DNA of 64,000 nucleotides from Pseudomonas massiliensis (lineage in GTDB: Bacteria > Pseudomonadota > Gammaproteobacteria > Pseudomonadales > Pseudomonadaceae), in the NCBI RefSeq assembly GCF_000826105.1, contig NZ_CCYK01000005.1, forward strand, positions 310,001 to 374,000, written 5' to 3'. A program made the translations under genes and the position numbers. Numbering within the stretch: position 1 is the stretch's first letter; each line of letters begins with the position of its first letter. Below the pieces are notes generated by a model. The model saw nothing but the letters and a program-made list of their open reading frames with translations, was not told the origin of the DNA and did no database searches. Below, piece after piece: positions 1-9,583 of this stretch.

Positions 1-989
1 ACTTCGTCCATCTTCGAACCCGTCTCCACCAGGGCGGTGGCGATGATGGTCAGCGAACCGCCTTCCTCGATATTGCGCGCCGCGCCGAAGAAACGCTTCG
101 GCTTTTCCAGGGCATGGGCGTCCACACCACCAGTCAATACCTTGCCGGAACTCGGGATCACAGTGTTGTAGGCACGCGCCAGGCGAGTGATGGAGTCCAG
201 CAGGATGACCACGTCCTTCTTGTGCTCGACCAGGCGCTTGGCCTTCTCGATGACCATCTCGGCCACTTGCACGTGACGCGTCGGCGGCTCGTCGAAGGTG
301 GAAGCGACCACTTCGCCACGCACGGTGCGCTGCATTTCCGTCACTTCTTCCGGGCGCTCGTCGATCAGCAGGACGATCAGGTGGCACTCGGGGTTGTTAC
401 GGGTAATGTTGGCGGCGATGTTCTGCAGCATGATCGTCTTGCCGGCTTTCGGCGGTGCCACGATCAGGCCGCGCTGGCCCTTGCCGATAGGTGCGCAGAG
501 GTCGATCACCCGACCGGTGAGGTCTTCGGTGGAGCCATTGCCGGCTTCCATCTTCAGGCGCTGGTTCGGGAACAGCGGCGTCAGGTTCTCGAAGAGAATC
601 TTGTTCTTCGCGTTCTCGGGGCGGTCGAAGTTGATGGTGTCGACCTTGAGCAGGGCGAAGTAACGCTCGCCTTCCTTCGGCGGACGGATCTTGCCGACGA
701 TGGTGTCACCGGTACGCAGGTTGAACCGGCGGATCTGGCTGGGCGACACGTAGATGTCATCCGGGCCGGCCAGGTAGGAAGCATCGGCTGAGCGAAGGAA
801 GCCGAAACCGTCCTGGAGGATCTCCAGCACGCCGTCACCGGAAATTTCCTCGCCGCTTTTCGCATGCTTCTTCAGCAGGGAGAAAATCACATCCTGCTTG
901 CGCGAGCGGGCCATGTTTTCGATGCCCATCTGTTCGGCCATTTCGAGCAGGTCGGTGATCGGCTTTTGCTTGAGTTCAGTCAGGTTCAT
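1..989 (-). CDS. rho: Transcription termination factor Rho (3' end outside window)
   Basis: Hexameric RNA-dependent ATPase/translocase that ends transcription at Rho-dependent sites. Reading the minus strand from the ATG at 987-989 gives [20 protein letters not shown], the usual Pseudomonas Rho start, followed by the N-terminal helical domain, the cold-shock-like RNA-binding domain ([17 protein letters not shown]) and the P-loop PPKAGKT. About 329 residues of the roughly 419 expected lie in the window; the frame stays open to base 1. Its upstream neighbour is trxA, transcribed in the same direction but separated by a strong terminator, so rho is probably transcribed from its own leader of about 180 bases. 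Rho leaders often mediate autoregulation; nothing specific is visible here. Confidence 0.97.
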   Translation of the reverse strand, partial: MNLTELKQKPITDLLEMAEQMGIENMARSRKQDVIFSLLKKHAKSGEEISGDGVLEILQDGFGFLRSADASYLAGPDDIYVSPSQIRRFNLRTGDTIVGKIRPPKEGERYFALLKVDTINFDRPENAKNKILFENLTPLFPNQRLKMEAGNGSTEDLTGRVIDLCAPIGKGQRGLIVAPPKAGKTIMLQNIAANITRNNPECHLIVLLIDERPEEVTEMQRTVRGEVVASTFDEPPTRHVQVAEMVIEKAKRLVEHKKDVVILLDSITRLARAYNTVIPSSGKVLTGGVDAHALEKPKRFFGAARNIEEGGSLTIIATALVETGSKMDE

Positions 990-1183
990 AGAGGGAATGA
1001 CGTGTTCTGTATGGAGGGAATAAGCTTAGGGCTTAAGAGGTGCCGCGCCGGGGAAGGCGATAGGATCGCGCACAACTTCGAATTGGAATGCGTCGGCGAC
1101 GACTTGCAAGGGGGCACTGGAGAGGCCAGTGCAAGGCCGAATTTAACACTTGCGGCTAAAGGCGTCTAGTGAGCAAAAACAAA

Positions 1184-1208
1184 AAAGCCCTGCAACGAGC
1201 AGGGCTTT
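1184..1208 (-). terminator. Intrinsic terminator of trxA
   Basis: A perfect 10-bp stem (aaagccctgc / gcagggcttt) with a 5-base loop lies 18 bases past the trxA stop codon. In the trxA direction it is followed by a T-rich tract, the classic Rho-independent form. It separates trxA from rho. Confidence 0.92.
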
Positions 1209-1226
1209 GTAACAACTGACGATACC

Positions 1227-1553
1227 TTAGATATTGGCATCCAGGAAAGCGGCCAGTTGCGACTTCGACAAGGCTCCAACCTTGGTGGCCTCGACATTGC
1301 CATTCTTGAACAGCATGAGCGTAGGAATGCCCCGGACGCCGTGCTTGGCAGGGGTTTCCTGGTTCTCATCGATGTTCAGCTTGGCAATGGTCACCTTGCC
1401 TTCGTATGTATTGGCGATTTCATCCAGCACCGGCGCGATCATCTTGCAGGGGCCGCACCACTCGGCCCAGTAGTCCACCAGAACCGGGCCCTGGGCCTTG
1501 AGAACATCGGCCTCGAAGGACGCGTCAGTGACATGCTTGATTTTGTCGCTCAT
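1227..1553 (-). CDS. trxA: Thioredoxin 1
   Basis: Small cytoplasmic protein-disulfide reductase of 108 residues, the standard length. The active site WCGPC is at residues 32-36 (Cys33, Cys36), with the cis-proline segment GIPT further on. The reading frame extends 14 codons upstream, but [10 protein letters not shown] is the conserved start and the upstream residues do not look like thioredoxin. It is divergent from ppx and ends at a strong terminator. A TATGAT hexamer on the minus strand at 1591-1596 is a plausible -10 box, though its -35 partner is weak. Confidence 0.97.
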   Translation of the reverse strand: MSDKIKHVTDASFEADVLKAQGPVLVDYWAEWCGPCKMIAPVLDEIANTYEGKVTIAKLNIDENQETPAKHGVRGIPTLMLFKNGNVEATKVGALSKSQLAAFLDANI

Positions 1554-1787
1554 GAATATCTCCCGGTCAGGAACTTGGATGATTGAGCCCATCATAACGT
1601 TCAGCGTTTGTTACCGAAAGCGTTAGACCATTGACTCTAGCTATGAGAAATCGCCGTTTTGCATATGACAGGCTGCCTACGGAAAAATGCTACCGACCAC
1701 GGCGCGCGGCTCAAGCCAGGGGCATAACGTTGGCGAAGCGAGCGGATCGTGGCAGGATGTTCGAGTTATCGACCGAGAATTTCGCCC

Positions 1788-3290
1788 ATGCCGCCACTCA
1801 AGCCGACGAATCTGTCCCTCATCGCTGCGATCGACCTGGGGTCCAACAGCTTCCATATGGTGGTGGCTAAGCCCAATCGGGGCGAGATCCGCATTCTCGA
1901 GCGAAGCGGCGAGAAGGTACAGCTGGCTGCCGGCATCGACGAACAGCGTCAACTCAGCGAAGAGTCCATGCAGCGCGGCCTGGAATGCCTCAAGCGCTTC
2001 GCCCAGCTTATCAATGGTCTACCCCTGGGCGCTGTGCGCATCGTGGGCACCAACGCACTGCGCGAGGCCCGCAACCGCGCTGAATTCATCCGCCGCGCCG
2101 AAGCTCTGCTCGGGCACCCGGTGGAAGTGATCTCCGGCCGTGAAGAGGCGCGACTGATCTACCTTGGGGTGTCCCACACCCTGGCCGATACGCCCGGCAA
2201 ACGCCTGGTGGCCGATATCGGCGGTGGCAGCACCGAGTTCATCATCGGTCAACGCTTCGAGCCGCTGATGCGTGAAAGCCTGCAAATGGGCTGCGTCAGC
2301 TTTACCCAGCGCTATTTCCGCGACGGCAAAATCACACCGGCCCGCTACGCACAGGCTTATACCGCGGCCCGGCTGGAGATCATGAGCATCGAGAATGCCC
2401 TGCGGCGACTGAGCTGGGATGAAGCCATCGGGTCGTCCGGTACCATTCGCGCCATTGGTTCGGCCATCAAGGCCGCGGGAATGGGCGCGGGCGAAGTCAA
2501 TGCCGAAGGCCTGGCCTGGCTCAAGCGCAAGCTGTTCAAGCTCGGGGACACCGACAAGATCGATTTCGATGGGATCAAGCCTGACCGTAGAGCCATTTTC
2601 CCGGCAGGCCTGGCCATCCTCGAAGCCATTTTCGATGCCCTTGAACTGCAACGCATGGATCACTGCGAAGGCGCCCTGCGCGAAGGCGTGCTCTATGACC
2701 TGATGGGGCGCCATGGCCATGAGGACGTGCGTGAACGCACCCTCAGCTCACTGATGGAGCGCTACCATGTGGACCTGGACCAGGCCGCGCGGGTGGAAGA
2801 GAAAGCCCTGGAAGCGTTCGACCAGGTCGCCAGCGCCTGGAGCCTGGACGACGGTGTATGGCGAGACCTGCTCAGTTGGGCGGCCAAGGTCCATGAAGTG
2901 GGCCTGGACATCGCCCACTACCACTACCACAAGCATGGCGCCTACCTCATCGAGCACTCGGACCTGGCCGGTTTCTCGCGGGAAGACCAGCACATGCTGG
3001 CGCTACTGGTGCGCGGCCACCGCAGGAACATTCCAAAGGAGCGCTTCGCGGAGTTCGGTGAAGAGGGGGCCAAGCTGATCCGGCTATGCGTGCTGCTGCG
3101 CTTCGCGATCCTGTTCCATCACATCCGTGGCACCCAGGAAATGCCCCAGGTCCAGCTCAAGGCCCACGGCGACTCCCTGGACGTGGCCTTCCCTTCGGGG
3201 TGGCTGGAAAACAACCCGCTGACCCAGGCCGACTTCGCCCTGGAGGCGGAGTGGCTGGCCCGGGTCGGGTTCGCCCTTACCGTACGGTAA
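1788..3290 (+). CDS. ppx: Exopolyphosphatase
   Basis: Releases inorganic phosphate from the ends of polyphosphate; some members also hydrolyse pppGpp. The 500-residue protein has the acetate/sugar-kinase fold signatures: phosphate-1 loop [12 protein letters not shown] near residues 12-23 and the [10 protein letters not shown] loop near residue 142, followed by the C-terminal HD-like half ([20 protein letters not shown]). I chose the ATG at 1788 because [20 protein letters not shown] matches the family start; the frame is open 13 codons further upstream. It is convergent with ppk and the two stop codons overlap. Confidence 0.96.
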   Translation: MPPLKPTNLSLIAAIDLGSNSFHMVVAKPNRGEIRILERSGEKVQLAAGIDEQRQLSEESMQRGLECLKRFAQLINGLPLGAVRIVGTNALREARNRAEFIRRAEALLGHPVEVISGREEARLIYLGVSHTLADTPGKRLVADIGGGSTEFIIGQRFEPLMRESLQMGCVSFTQRYFRDGKITPARYAQAYTAARLEIMSIENALRRLSWDEAIGSSGTIRAIGSAIKAAGMGAGEVNAEGLAWLKRKLFKLGDTDKIDFDGIKPDRRAIFPAGLAILEAIFDALELQRMDHCEGALREGVLYDLMGRHGHEDVRERTLSSLMERYHVDLDQAARVEEKALEAFDQVASAWSLDDGVWRDLLSWAAKVHEVGLDIAHYHYHKHGAYLIEHSDLAGFSREDQHMLALLVRGHRRNIPKERFAEFGEEGAKLIRLCVLLRFAILFHHIRGTQEMPQVQLKAHGDSLDVAFPSGWLENNPLTQADFALEAEWLARVGFALTVR

Positions 3291-3294
3291 GGGC
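3273..3294. repeat. 22-bp perfect palindrome spanning both stop codons of ppx and ppk
   Basis: Bases 3273-3294 read identically on both strands (core cccttaccgtacggtaaggg). The ppx stop TAA (3288-3290) and the ppk stop TAA (read from 3279-3277) lie in the two arms, so both proteins end in the same four residues, LTVR. There is no T tract on either side, so it is not a standard intrinsic terminator, although an RNA hairpin could form from either transcript. Confidence 0.9.
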
Positions 3295-5487
3295 CTGGTT
3301 GCTGAGGCGGTCCAGTAGGGTCGCCTGTGCGTTACGGGCGTTCTGGTTACCCGTGGGGCTGAGCCGCACGTAGGTGCCATCCGGTTGCAGCACCCAGGCA
3401 TGAGTGTTGTCCGTCAGGTAGGCTTCCACCTCTTTCTTCACTCGCGTGATCAGCTTCTTGCCCTCGACCGGGAAGCAGGTTTCCACGCGCCTGTCCAGGT
3501 TGCGCTCCATCCAGTCGGCACTGGACAGGAACAACTGTTCTTCGCCCCCATTGAGGAAGTAGAAGATCCGGGTGTGCTCCAGGAAACGCCCGATGATGGA
3601 GCGCACATGAATGTTATGGGACACCCCTGGCACGCCTGGGCGCAGACAGCACATGCCCCGCACGATCAGGTCGATGCGAACGCCCGCCTGGCTGGCCTTG
3701 TAGAGCGCGCGGATAATCTTGGGATCGGTCAGGCCGTTACACTTGACCACGATGTGCGCCGGCTTGCCTTCGCTGGCGAACTGGGTTTCCCGGGCGATCA
3801 TGTCGAGCATGCCCTTTTTCAGCGTGAAGGGCGCATGCAGCAGCTTCTTCATGCGTAGGGTCTTGCCCATGCCGATCAGCTGGGTGAAGAGCTTGCCGAC
3901 GTCTTCGGTAAGCGCGTCATCGGAGGTCAGCAGGCTGTAGTCGGTGTACAGGCGCGCGTTGCTGGCATGGTAGTTACCCGTGCCCAGGTGGGCATAGCGA
4001 ACGATCTCACCGCCCTCGCGACGCAGGATGAGCATCATCTTGGCGTGAGTCTTGAAGCCCACCACGCCGTAGATCACCACGGCACCCGCGGCCTGTAGCC
4101 GGCTGGCCATCTGCAGGTTGGATTCCTCATCGAAGCGGGCGCGCAGCTCGATGACCGCCGTCACTTCCTTGCCGCTGCGCGCGGCGTCCACCAGCGCGTC
4201 GACGATTTCCGAATTGCTGCCACTGCGGTAAAGCGTCTGCCGGATCGCCAGTACATGCGGGTCCTTGGCGGCCTGGCGCAGCAGGTCGATCACCGGTGTG
4301 AAGGATTCGAACGGGTGCAGCAGGAGCATGTCCTGCTTGCCAATCACGCTGAAGATATTGTCGCTGTTCTGCAGCAGTTTGGGGATCGCCGGGGTGAAGG
4401 GCGTGTGCTGCAGTTCCGGATGACTGTCCAGCCCGGTGATGCTGAACAGGCGAGTCAGGTTCACCGGGCCATTGACCTGGTACAACTCGGATTCGGCCAG
4501 GTTGAACTGCTTGAGCAGGTAGTCCGACAGGTGTTTGGGGCAGGTATCGGCCACTTCCAGGCGCACCGCGTCACCGTAGCGACGCGAGAACAGTTCGCCG
4601 CGCAGGGCGCGCGCCAGGTCTTCGACGTCCTCGGAGTCCAGCGACAGGTCAGCGTTACGCGTCAGCCGGAACTGGTAGCAACCCTTGACCTTCATGCCTT
4701 GGAACAGGTCATCGGCGTGCGCATGGATCATCGACGAGAGGAAAACGAAGTTATCCCCCGGCCCGCCGACGTCTTCAGGCACCTTGATCACTCGGGGCAG
4801 CAGGCGCGGGGCCGGGATGATCGCCAGGCCCGAATCGCGGCCGAAGGCATCGATCCCCTCCAGTTCCACGATGAAGTTCAGGCTCTTGTTGACCAGCAAT
4901 GGGAAAGGGTGGGTCGGGTCCAGACCGATCGGGGTCACGATCGGAGCGATCTCGTCGCGGAAATAACGACGCACCCACGCCTTGAGCTTGGGCGTCCAGT
5001 ACCGGCGACGAATGAAACGGACCTGATGCTTCTCCAGTTCGGGCAGAAGGATATCGTTGAGGATGGCGTACTGGCGGTCCACCTGGACGTGAACCAGCTC
5101 GCTGATCCGAGCCAGGGCCTGGTGGGGCTGCAGGCCGTCGGCGCCGGCCTGTTCACGGGCGAAGGTGATCTGCTTCTTGAGCCCGGCCACTCGGATTTCG
5201 AAGAACTCATCCAGGTTGCTGGAGAAAATGAGCAGGAACTTGAGCCGCTCCAGCAAGGGATAGCTCTCATCCAGCGCCTGTTCCAGTACCCGAATGTTGA
5301 ATTGCAATTGCGAAAGCTCGCGATGGCTGTACATCACGGCATCGTCCAGGCCGGGCACGGGGGCGGCCGGGGCTGGCGGAATCTCGATGGGAGGTTCCGC
5401 AGGAGTATCGGCGACCACGTCCGGGAGGGGTTCGGTCACAGGTTGAGCCTCTTCTACGACAAGATCGGGGAGCGCTTCATTATTCAT
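3277..5487 (-). CDS. ppk: Polyphosphate kinase 1
   Basis: Membrane-associated kinase that reversibly polymerises the terminal phosphate of ATP into polyphosphate through a phosphohistidine. About 736 residues from the chosen start [16 protein letters not shown]; an acidic, proline-rich N-terminal extension of about 50 residues precedes the conserved [19 protein letters not shown]. Family landmarks visible are [15 protein letters not shown] and HLGTGNYH in the first phospholipase-D-like domain, and [15 protein letters not shown], carrying a catalytic-type histidine, in the second. The frame is open 29 codons upstream, but that part looks non-coding. A Pho box and -10 element lie about 170-200 bases upstream, so phosphate starvation should induce it. 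Confidence 0.96.
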   Translation of the reverse strand: MNNEALPDLVVEEAQPVTEPLPDVVADTPAEPPIEIPPAPAAPVPGLDDAVMYSHRELSQLQFNIRVLEQALDESYPLLERLKFLLIFSSNLDEFFEIRVAGLKKQITFAREQAGADGLQPHQALARISELVHVQVDRQYAILNDILLPELEKHQVRFIRRRYWTPKLKAWVRRYFRDEIAPIVTPIGLDPTHPFPLLVNKSLNFIVELEGIDAFGRDSGLAIIPAPRLLPRVIKVPEDVGGPGDNFVFLSSMIHAHADDLFQGMKVKGCYQFRLTRNADLSLDSEDVEDLARALRGELFSRRYGDAVRLEVADTCPKHLSDYLLKQFNLAESELYQVNGPVNLTRLFSITGLDSHPELQHTPFTPAIPKLLQNSDNIFSVIGKQDMLLLHPFESFTPVIDLLRQAAKDPHVLAIRQTLYRSGSNSEIVDALVDAARSGKEVTAVIELRARFDEESNLQMASRLQAAGAVVIYGVVGFKTHAKMMLILRREGGEIVRYAHLGTGNYHASNARLYTDYSLLTSDDALTEDVGKLFTQLIGMGKTLRMKKLLHAPFTLKKGMLDMIARETQFASEGKPAHIVVKCNGLTDPKIIRALYKASQAGVRIDLIVRGMCCLRPGVPGVSHNIHVRSIIGRFLEHTRIFYFLNGGEEQLFLSSADWMERNLDRRVETCFPVEGKKLITRVKKEVEAYLTDNTHAWVLQPDGTYVRLSPTGNQNARNAQATLLDRLSNQALTVR

Positions 5488-5654
5488 CTGAACATCCTGA
5501 AGGGCCAGGGGCCCTGGGTGCAATGGGCGGCACGCACGGCAAAGTCGATCAGCTACAGTGACGATGGCTCGCAAAACGGGGTCACGGCCCAGACTCGGGC
5601 CGGGTCATGCCCAGGCCAAAGAGGTGGGAAGCACCGTCGAAGACGGGCCGGGCT

Positions 5655-5688
5655 GTTATAAGGTCAATATGTGACAGCCAGATGACAG
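5655..5688 (-). promoter_or_regulatory. Pho box and -10 element of the ppk promoter
   Basis: On the minus strand, CTGTCATCTGGCTGTCAC (from 5688 to 5671) matches the PhoB tandem repeat CTGTCAT-N4-CTGTCAT with one mismatch. Exactly 10 bases downstream is TATAAC (5660-5655), the position of a -10 box when PhoB replaces the -35 element. Transcription would run into ppk with a leader of about 160 bases. The remainder of the 5488-5810 gap holds the leader and the dedA upstream region, in which I see no other gene. Confidence 0.85.
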
Positions 5689-5810
5689 TGCGGTTTAAGT
5701 TGCCATAAGGTAGCTGAAGACCGTTATGTTCACGTCGAGACACATTTCGACACTTTCATGAATTTCTCCGAAGGGTTAGGCTGCGCGTTCACTTCGCCAG
5801 CATCTTCAAA

Positions 5811-6413
5811 ATGCTCCAACAATTTCTAAACGATTTCGGTTACCTGGCCCTGTTCCTGGGGACCTTCTTCGAAGGCGAAACCATCCTGGTGCTCGCGGGG
5901 TTCCTTGCGTTCCGCGGCTACATGGACATCAATGTGGTGATGCTGGTGGCCTTCCTCGGCAGCTACGCCGGCGACCAGCTGTGGTACTTCCTCGGCCGGC
6001 GTCACGGCCGCCGCCTGCTCGCCCGCAAGCCTCGCTGGCAGACCATGGGCGACCGTGCCCTGGAGCACATCCGCAAGCATCCGGACCTGTGGGTGCTCTC
6101 CTTCCGCTTCGTCTATGGCCTGCGCACCGTCATGCCAGTAGCCATCGGCCTTTCCGGCTACCCGCCCCGGCGCTACCTGCTGCTCAACGGCATAGGCGCG
6201 ATGATCTGGGCCATCGCCCTCGGCCAGGCGGCGTACCACTTCGGCGCGGTGTTGCAAGGGCTGCTGGGTAACGTGAAGAAGTACGAGCTGTGGGTGCTGG
6301 GCGGGCTACTGCTCCTGGGCGTGCTGCTCTGGGTCAGCCGCCGCATCAAGGCCGCGCGCATCGCCCGCAAGGCTGAAGAAGCCGGCAAGCTTCAAGAGCC
6401 GCCATCACATTAG
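5811..6413 (+). CDS. DedA-family inner-membrane protein
   Basis: A 200-residue membrane protein of the DedA/VTT superfamily, whose members are implicated in undecaprenyl-phosphate/phospholipid flipping and in proton-motive-force and cell-envelope homeostasis. Visible signatures are the N-terminal FLGTFFEGETILVLAGFLA, the re-entrant-type segment with GSYAGDQLWYFLGRRHG, and the conserved FRFVYGLRTVMPVAIGLSG with its arginine. The C-terminal helix is followed by a basic tail. It is divergent from ppk. No strong ribosome binding site is seen before the ATG. The exact substrate cannot be told from sequence. Confidence 0.9.
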   Translation: MLQQFLNDFGYLALFLGTFFEGETILVLAGFLAFRGYMDINVVMLVAFLGSYAGDQLWYFLGRRHGRRLLARKPRWQTMGDRALEHIRKHPDLWVLSFRFVYGLRTVMPVAIGLSGYPPRRYLLLNGIGAMIWAIALGQAAYHFGAVLQGLLGNVKKYELWVLGGLLLLGVLLWVSRRIKAARIARKAEEAGKLQEPPSH

Positions 6414-6461
6414 GGGCACAACCATCACTGGGATGGCCGCTGAAGCTGCTTTGCCGGCTCG

Positions 6462-7094
6462 CTAGAGCGGTGCTCTGCGCAGGCTCGCTAACAGGGTGGC
6501 GGCACCGACGAACAACCCTGCGAAGGTACGGTTGAGACGACGCTGCTGACGTGGACTGCGAAGTAGCCGTAGCACTCGCGAGGCGAGGCCGGTGTAGCCG
6601 GCCATGACGATCAGGTCCACGCTGACCATGGTGGCGCCGATGATCAGGTATTGAATGAGCAAGGGTGCGCCGGGGTCGATGAACTGCGGCAGTACCGCCA
6701 GCATGAACACCAGCGCCTTGGGGTTGCTCACGTTGACCAGCAAGCCCCGAAAGACCAGGCCAGCCCGGCTTGCGCCCTCCGGCGCGGCGGCGGCGTCGCT
6801 CATATCCATAGGCGCGGCGCGCCACTGACGCACTGCCAGATACAGCAGGTAGGCCACGCCGAACCACTTGATCAAGGTGAACGCCATGGCGGAGGTGGCC
6901 AGTATCGCGCCCACACCGGCGGCCACGATCGCGATCTGCAAGGCCAGCCCCAGCTGTAGGCCCAGGGCGTTCCAATAGCCACGGGCGAAGCCGTAGCGCA
7001 GGCCGGACGACATGGAGGCTATGGCCCCCGCCCCTGGGGATAGGCTGATCACCCAGCTTGCGACGAGAAATGCCAGCCATGTATGCCACGCCAT
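6462..7094 (-). CDS. LysE/RhtB-family amino-acid exporter
   Basis: Inner-membrane exporter of about six helices and 210 residues. The start MAWHTWLAFLVASWVISLSPGAGA carries the family signature SPG in the first helix; later helices include FGVAYLLYLAVRQWR and GLLVNVSNPKALVFMLAVLPQF, the latter typical of RhtB-like homoserine/threonine/leucine exporters. It is convergent with dedA (48-base gap) and lies downstream of the ABC-F gene on the same strand. The transported amino acid cannot be assigned. Confidence 0.9.
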   Translation of the reverse strand: MAWHTWLAFLVASWVISLSPGAGAIASMSSGLRYGFARGYWNALGLQLGLALQIAIVAAGVGAILATSAMAFTLIKWFGVAYLLYLAVRQWRAAPMDMSDAAAAPEGASRAGLVFRGLLVNVSNPKALVFMLAVLPQFIDPGAPLLIQYLIIGATMVSVDLIVMAGYTGLASRVLRLLRSPRQQRRLNRTFAGLFVGAATLLASLRRAPL

Positions 7095-7157
7095 GTTCGT
7101 GTCTCCGAGAACTGAGTGGCTACGTTACTGGATAAAACGTAGCGTTGCTATCCAGGT

Positions 7158-9068
7158 TCAGGCACTCAGGTTTTCCAGTTCCGCCTGCAGGTTTTCGAGC
7201 AGCTCGAGGGCTTCCATCCAAGCCTCCTCCAAGGCGCCCTCCTCGCTCTTGAGTGCCGCCTGGCGAGCCAGCAAATCACGTAGCTCGTCCTTGCGGGCAC
7301 TGTCGTAAAGCTCGCTATCAGCCAGGCGTGACTCGATCTGGGCCAGGGATTCATGGACCTTGCCCAGGGCAGCTTCCAGGCGCTCGGCCTCGCGCTTGTG
7401 AGGCGCCAACTGCTGGCGCAGCGCGGCAGCGGCCTGGCGCTGTGTCTTCTTGTCGGTACGTTCACCCGAAGCAGGCGCCGCTACAGGGGCGTTGCGCTGA
7501 CGATAGTCCACAAGCCATTTGGCGTAATCGTCCAGATCGCCATCGAAGGGTTCGACCTTGCCATCGGCAACCAGCAGGAAATTATCCGTGGTGCTCTTGA
7601 GCAGATGCCGGTCGTGGGACACTACCAGCACCGCACCACCGAACTCCTGCAGGGCCATGGTCAAGGCCAGGCGCATTTCCAGGTCCAGGTGGTTGGTGGG
7701 CTCGTCGAGCAACAGCAGGTTCGGCCGGCCCCAGGCGATGAGCGCCAGAGCGAGCCGAGCTTTTTCCCCGCCGGAGAAATTCAGTACGGGTTCATCGACG
7801 CGCGCGCCGCGGAAGTCGAAGCCGCCGAGGAAGTCCTTGAGGGTCTGCTCCCGCTCCGTCGGTGCCAGACGCTGCATATGCAGCAAGGGGCTGGCTTTCC
7901 CATCAAGGGAATCGAGCTGGTGCTGGGCGAAATACCCTACTTCCAGGTTTTCCCCTCGTCGCAGCGTCCCACCAAGAGGCTCGAGTTCGCCCGCCAGATT
8001 CTTGATAAGCGTGGACTTGCCCGCGCCATTGGGGCCCAGCAGGCCAATCCGGGCGCCCGGGGTCAACTGCAGCTTGACCTTGTCCAGAATCACCTTGCTG
8101 CCATAGCCCAGGCGGGCTTCCGACAAGTCCAGCAGCGGGCTGGACAGCTTGTGGGCTTCTCGGAACACGAACTCGAACGGCGAGTCCACATGGGCGGCGG
8201 AGATCTCTTCCATCCGCTCCAGTGCCTTGATCCGGCTTTGCGCCTGTCGAGCCTTGGTCGCCTGCGCCTTGAAGCGAGCGATGTATTTTTCCATATGCTC
8301 GCGCCGCGCCTGCTGCTTCTCGTACGCCTGCTGTTGCTGAGCAAGGCGCTCAGCGCGGGCTCGCTCGAAGGCGCTGTAGCCGCCGCGGTAAAGCACCAGC
8401 TTGCGCGTGTCTACATGGGCGATATGGTCGACCACCGCGTCGAGGAAGTCCCGATCGTGAGAAATGAGCAGCAAGGTACCAGGGTAGCCCTTGAGCCACT
8501 CTTCAAGCCACAGGATAGCGTCCAGGTCCAGGTGGTTTGTCGGCTCATCGAGCAATAGCAGGTCCGAAGGGCACATCAAGGCCTGTGCCAGGTTCAGACG
8601 CATGCGCCACCCACCTGAGAAGTCGCCTACTGGCAAGTCCATCTGGGCATTGCTGAAGCCCAGCCCCGCCAGCAGCTTGCGCGCTCGCGCCTGCGCCGTG
8701 TAGCCGTCGGCCGCGTCCAGTTCGGCATGTAACCGGCCCAGGGCAACCCCATCCTGGGAGGCCTCGGCCGCTGACAGGTCAGCCTCGATACGCCGCAGGT
8801 GCTGATCCCCATCGAGCACGTAGTCGACAGCAATGCGCGTGAGGGTGTCCACCTCCTGGCGCATATGGGCGATGCGCCAATCCGGCGGCAGTTGGCAGGA
8901 GCCGGCGTCAGGCACCAGTTCGCCGCGCAGCAGCGCGAACAGGCTTGACTTTCCGGCGCCATTGGCACCGATCAGGCCAGCTTTCTGGCCGGCATGGAGC
9001 GTGAGCTCGGCGCCTTCTAGCAGACGCTGTGGGCCACGCTGTAAAGTGAGGTCTTGGATTCGGATCAT
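7158..9068 (-). CDS. yheS: ABC-F ATPase, YheS type
   Basis: Soluble ribosome-associated ATPase with two ABC domains and no membrane domain, 636 residues, the length of E. coli YheS. Domain 1 has Walker A GANGAGKS at residues 34-41, signature FSGGWRMRLNLAQAL and LLLDEPTNHLDL. The linker contains the long basic helical pair (QQQAYEKQQARREHMEKYI) that reaches into the ribosome in ABC-F proteins. Domain 2 has GPNGAGKST, FSGGEKARL and a second LLLDEPTNHLDL, followed by a charged coiled-coil tail. ABC-F proteins of this branch are housekeeping translation factors that resolve stalled or difficult elongation, not drug-resistance proteins. Confidence 0.93.
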   Translation of the reverse strand: MIRIQDLTLQRGPQRLLEGAELTLHAGQKAGLIGANGAGKSSLFALLRGELVPDAGSCQLPPDWRIAHMRQEVDTLTRIAVDYVLDGDQHLRRIEADLSAAEASQDGVALGRLHAELDAADGYTAQARARKLLAGLGFSNAQMDLPVGDFSGGWRMRLNLAQALMCPSDLLLLDEPTNHLDLDAILWLEEWLKGYPGTLLLISHDRDFLDAVVDHIAHVDTRKLVLYRGGYSAFERARAERLAQQQQAYEKQQARREHMEKYIARFKAQATKARQAQSRIKALERMEEISAAHVDSPFEFVFREAHKLSSPLLDLSEARLGYGSKVILDKVKLQLTPGARIGLLGPNGAGKSTLIKNLAGELEPLGGTLRRGENLEVGYFAQHQLDSLDGKASPLLHMQRLAPTEREQTLKDFLGGFDFRGARVDEPVLNFSGGEKARLALALIAWGRPNLLLLDEPTNHLDLEMRLALTMALQEFGGAVLVVSHDRHLLKSTTDNFLLVADGKVEPFDGDLDDYAKWLVDYRQRNAPVAAPASGERTDKKTQRQAAAALRQQLAPHKREAERLEAALGKVHESLAQIESRLADSELYDSARKDELRDLLARQAALKSEEGALEEAWMEALELLENLQAELENLSA

Positions 9069-9117
9069 AATGGCGGCGGAGTTTATCAGCTTCGCGAAGC
9101 CGTGGCGTGGGGGCTTG

Positions 9118-9558
9118 ATGCAGGACGATCTATGGCGACATGCATGTGAGCTCTACGCACGGCCTGGTGTCGAGGCCGCCTGCCTGGCGGCTCAGGAGGC
9201 GGGAAGCAATGTCTGCCTGGTGCTTTGCGCCCATTGGCTGGAACGACGCGGCGTGGCCTGGACGGCCGGTCGGGCCGAGGCCCTCGCAGAAATAGCTCTG
9301 CCCTGGACTGAAACGGTAGTCATGCCGTTACGCACGCTGCGACAACAGTGGAAGCCGGCCGCCATGGAAGACGAAACCCTGCGGGCGCTCAGGGCCTCGA
9401 TAAAAGCACTTGAACTGGATGCCGAACGAGCGCTGCTGGAGCGCTTGCAGGCGCAGGCTTGCCGTTGGCCATGTCTCGCGGGTAGCGGCGCTGGCTGGCT
9501 TGATTGGGCCCTTCAGGAGGGCCAGGCCAGCGCCACCTTGCAAGCCGCGCTGGCTTGA
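9118..9558 (+). CDS. TIGR02444-family protein of unknown function
   Basis: A 146-residue protein recognised as the TIGR02444 family found in Pseudomonas and relatives. The start MQDDLWRHACELYARPGVEAACLAAQEAGSNVCLVL is the family's conserved N-terminal region; the rest is alpha-helical and rich in Ala/Leu (ALRASIKALELDAERALLERLQ). The function is unknown. The frame also contains an ATG at 9070 that would add 16 residues and abut the divergent yheS start; I prefer 9118 because it begins exactly where conservation begins. Its neighbours, yheS and algP, are functionally unrelated. Confidence 0.8.
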   Translation: MQDDLWRHACELYARPGVEAACLAAQEAGSNVCLVLCAHWLERRGVAWTAGRAEALAEIALPWTETVVMPLRTLRQQWKPAAMEDETLRALRASIKALELDAERALLERLQAQACRWPCLAGSGAGWLDWALQEGQASATLQAALA

Positions 9559-9583
9559 GTTCAGGGCACGGCGGCTTGGCCGT

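Noticed and set aside
4255..5661. 468-codon plus-strand open frame
   Set aside because: Antisense shadow of ppk; translation shows no family pattern, and such frames are common opposite high-GC genes.
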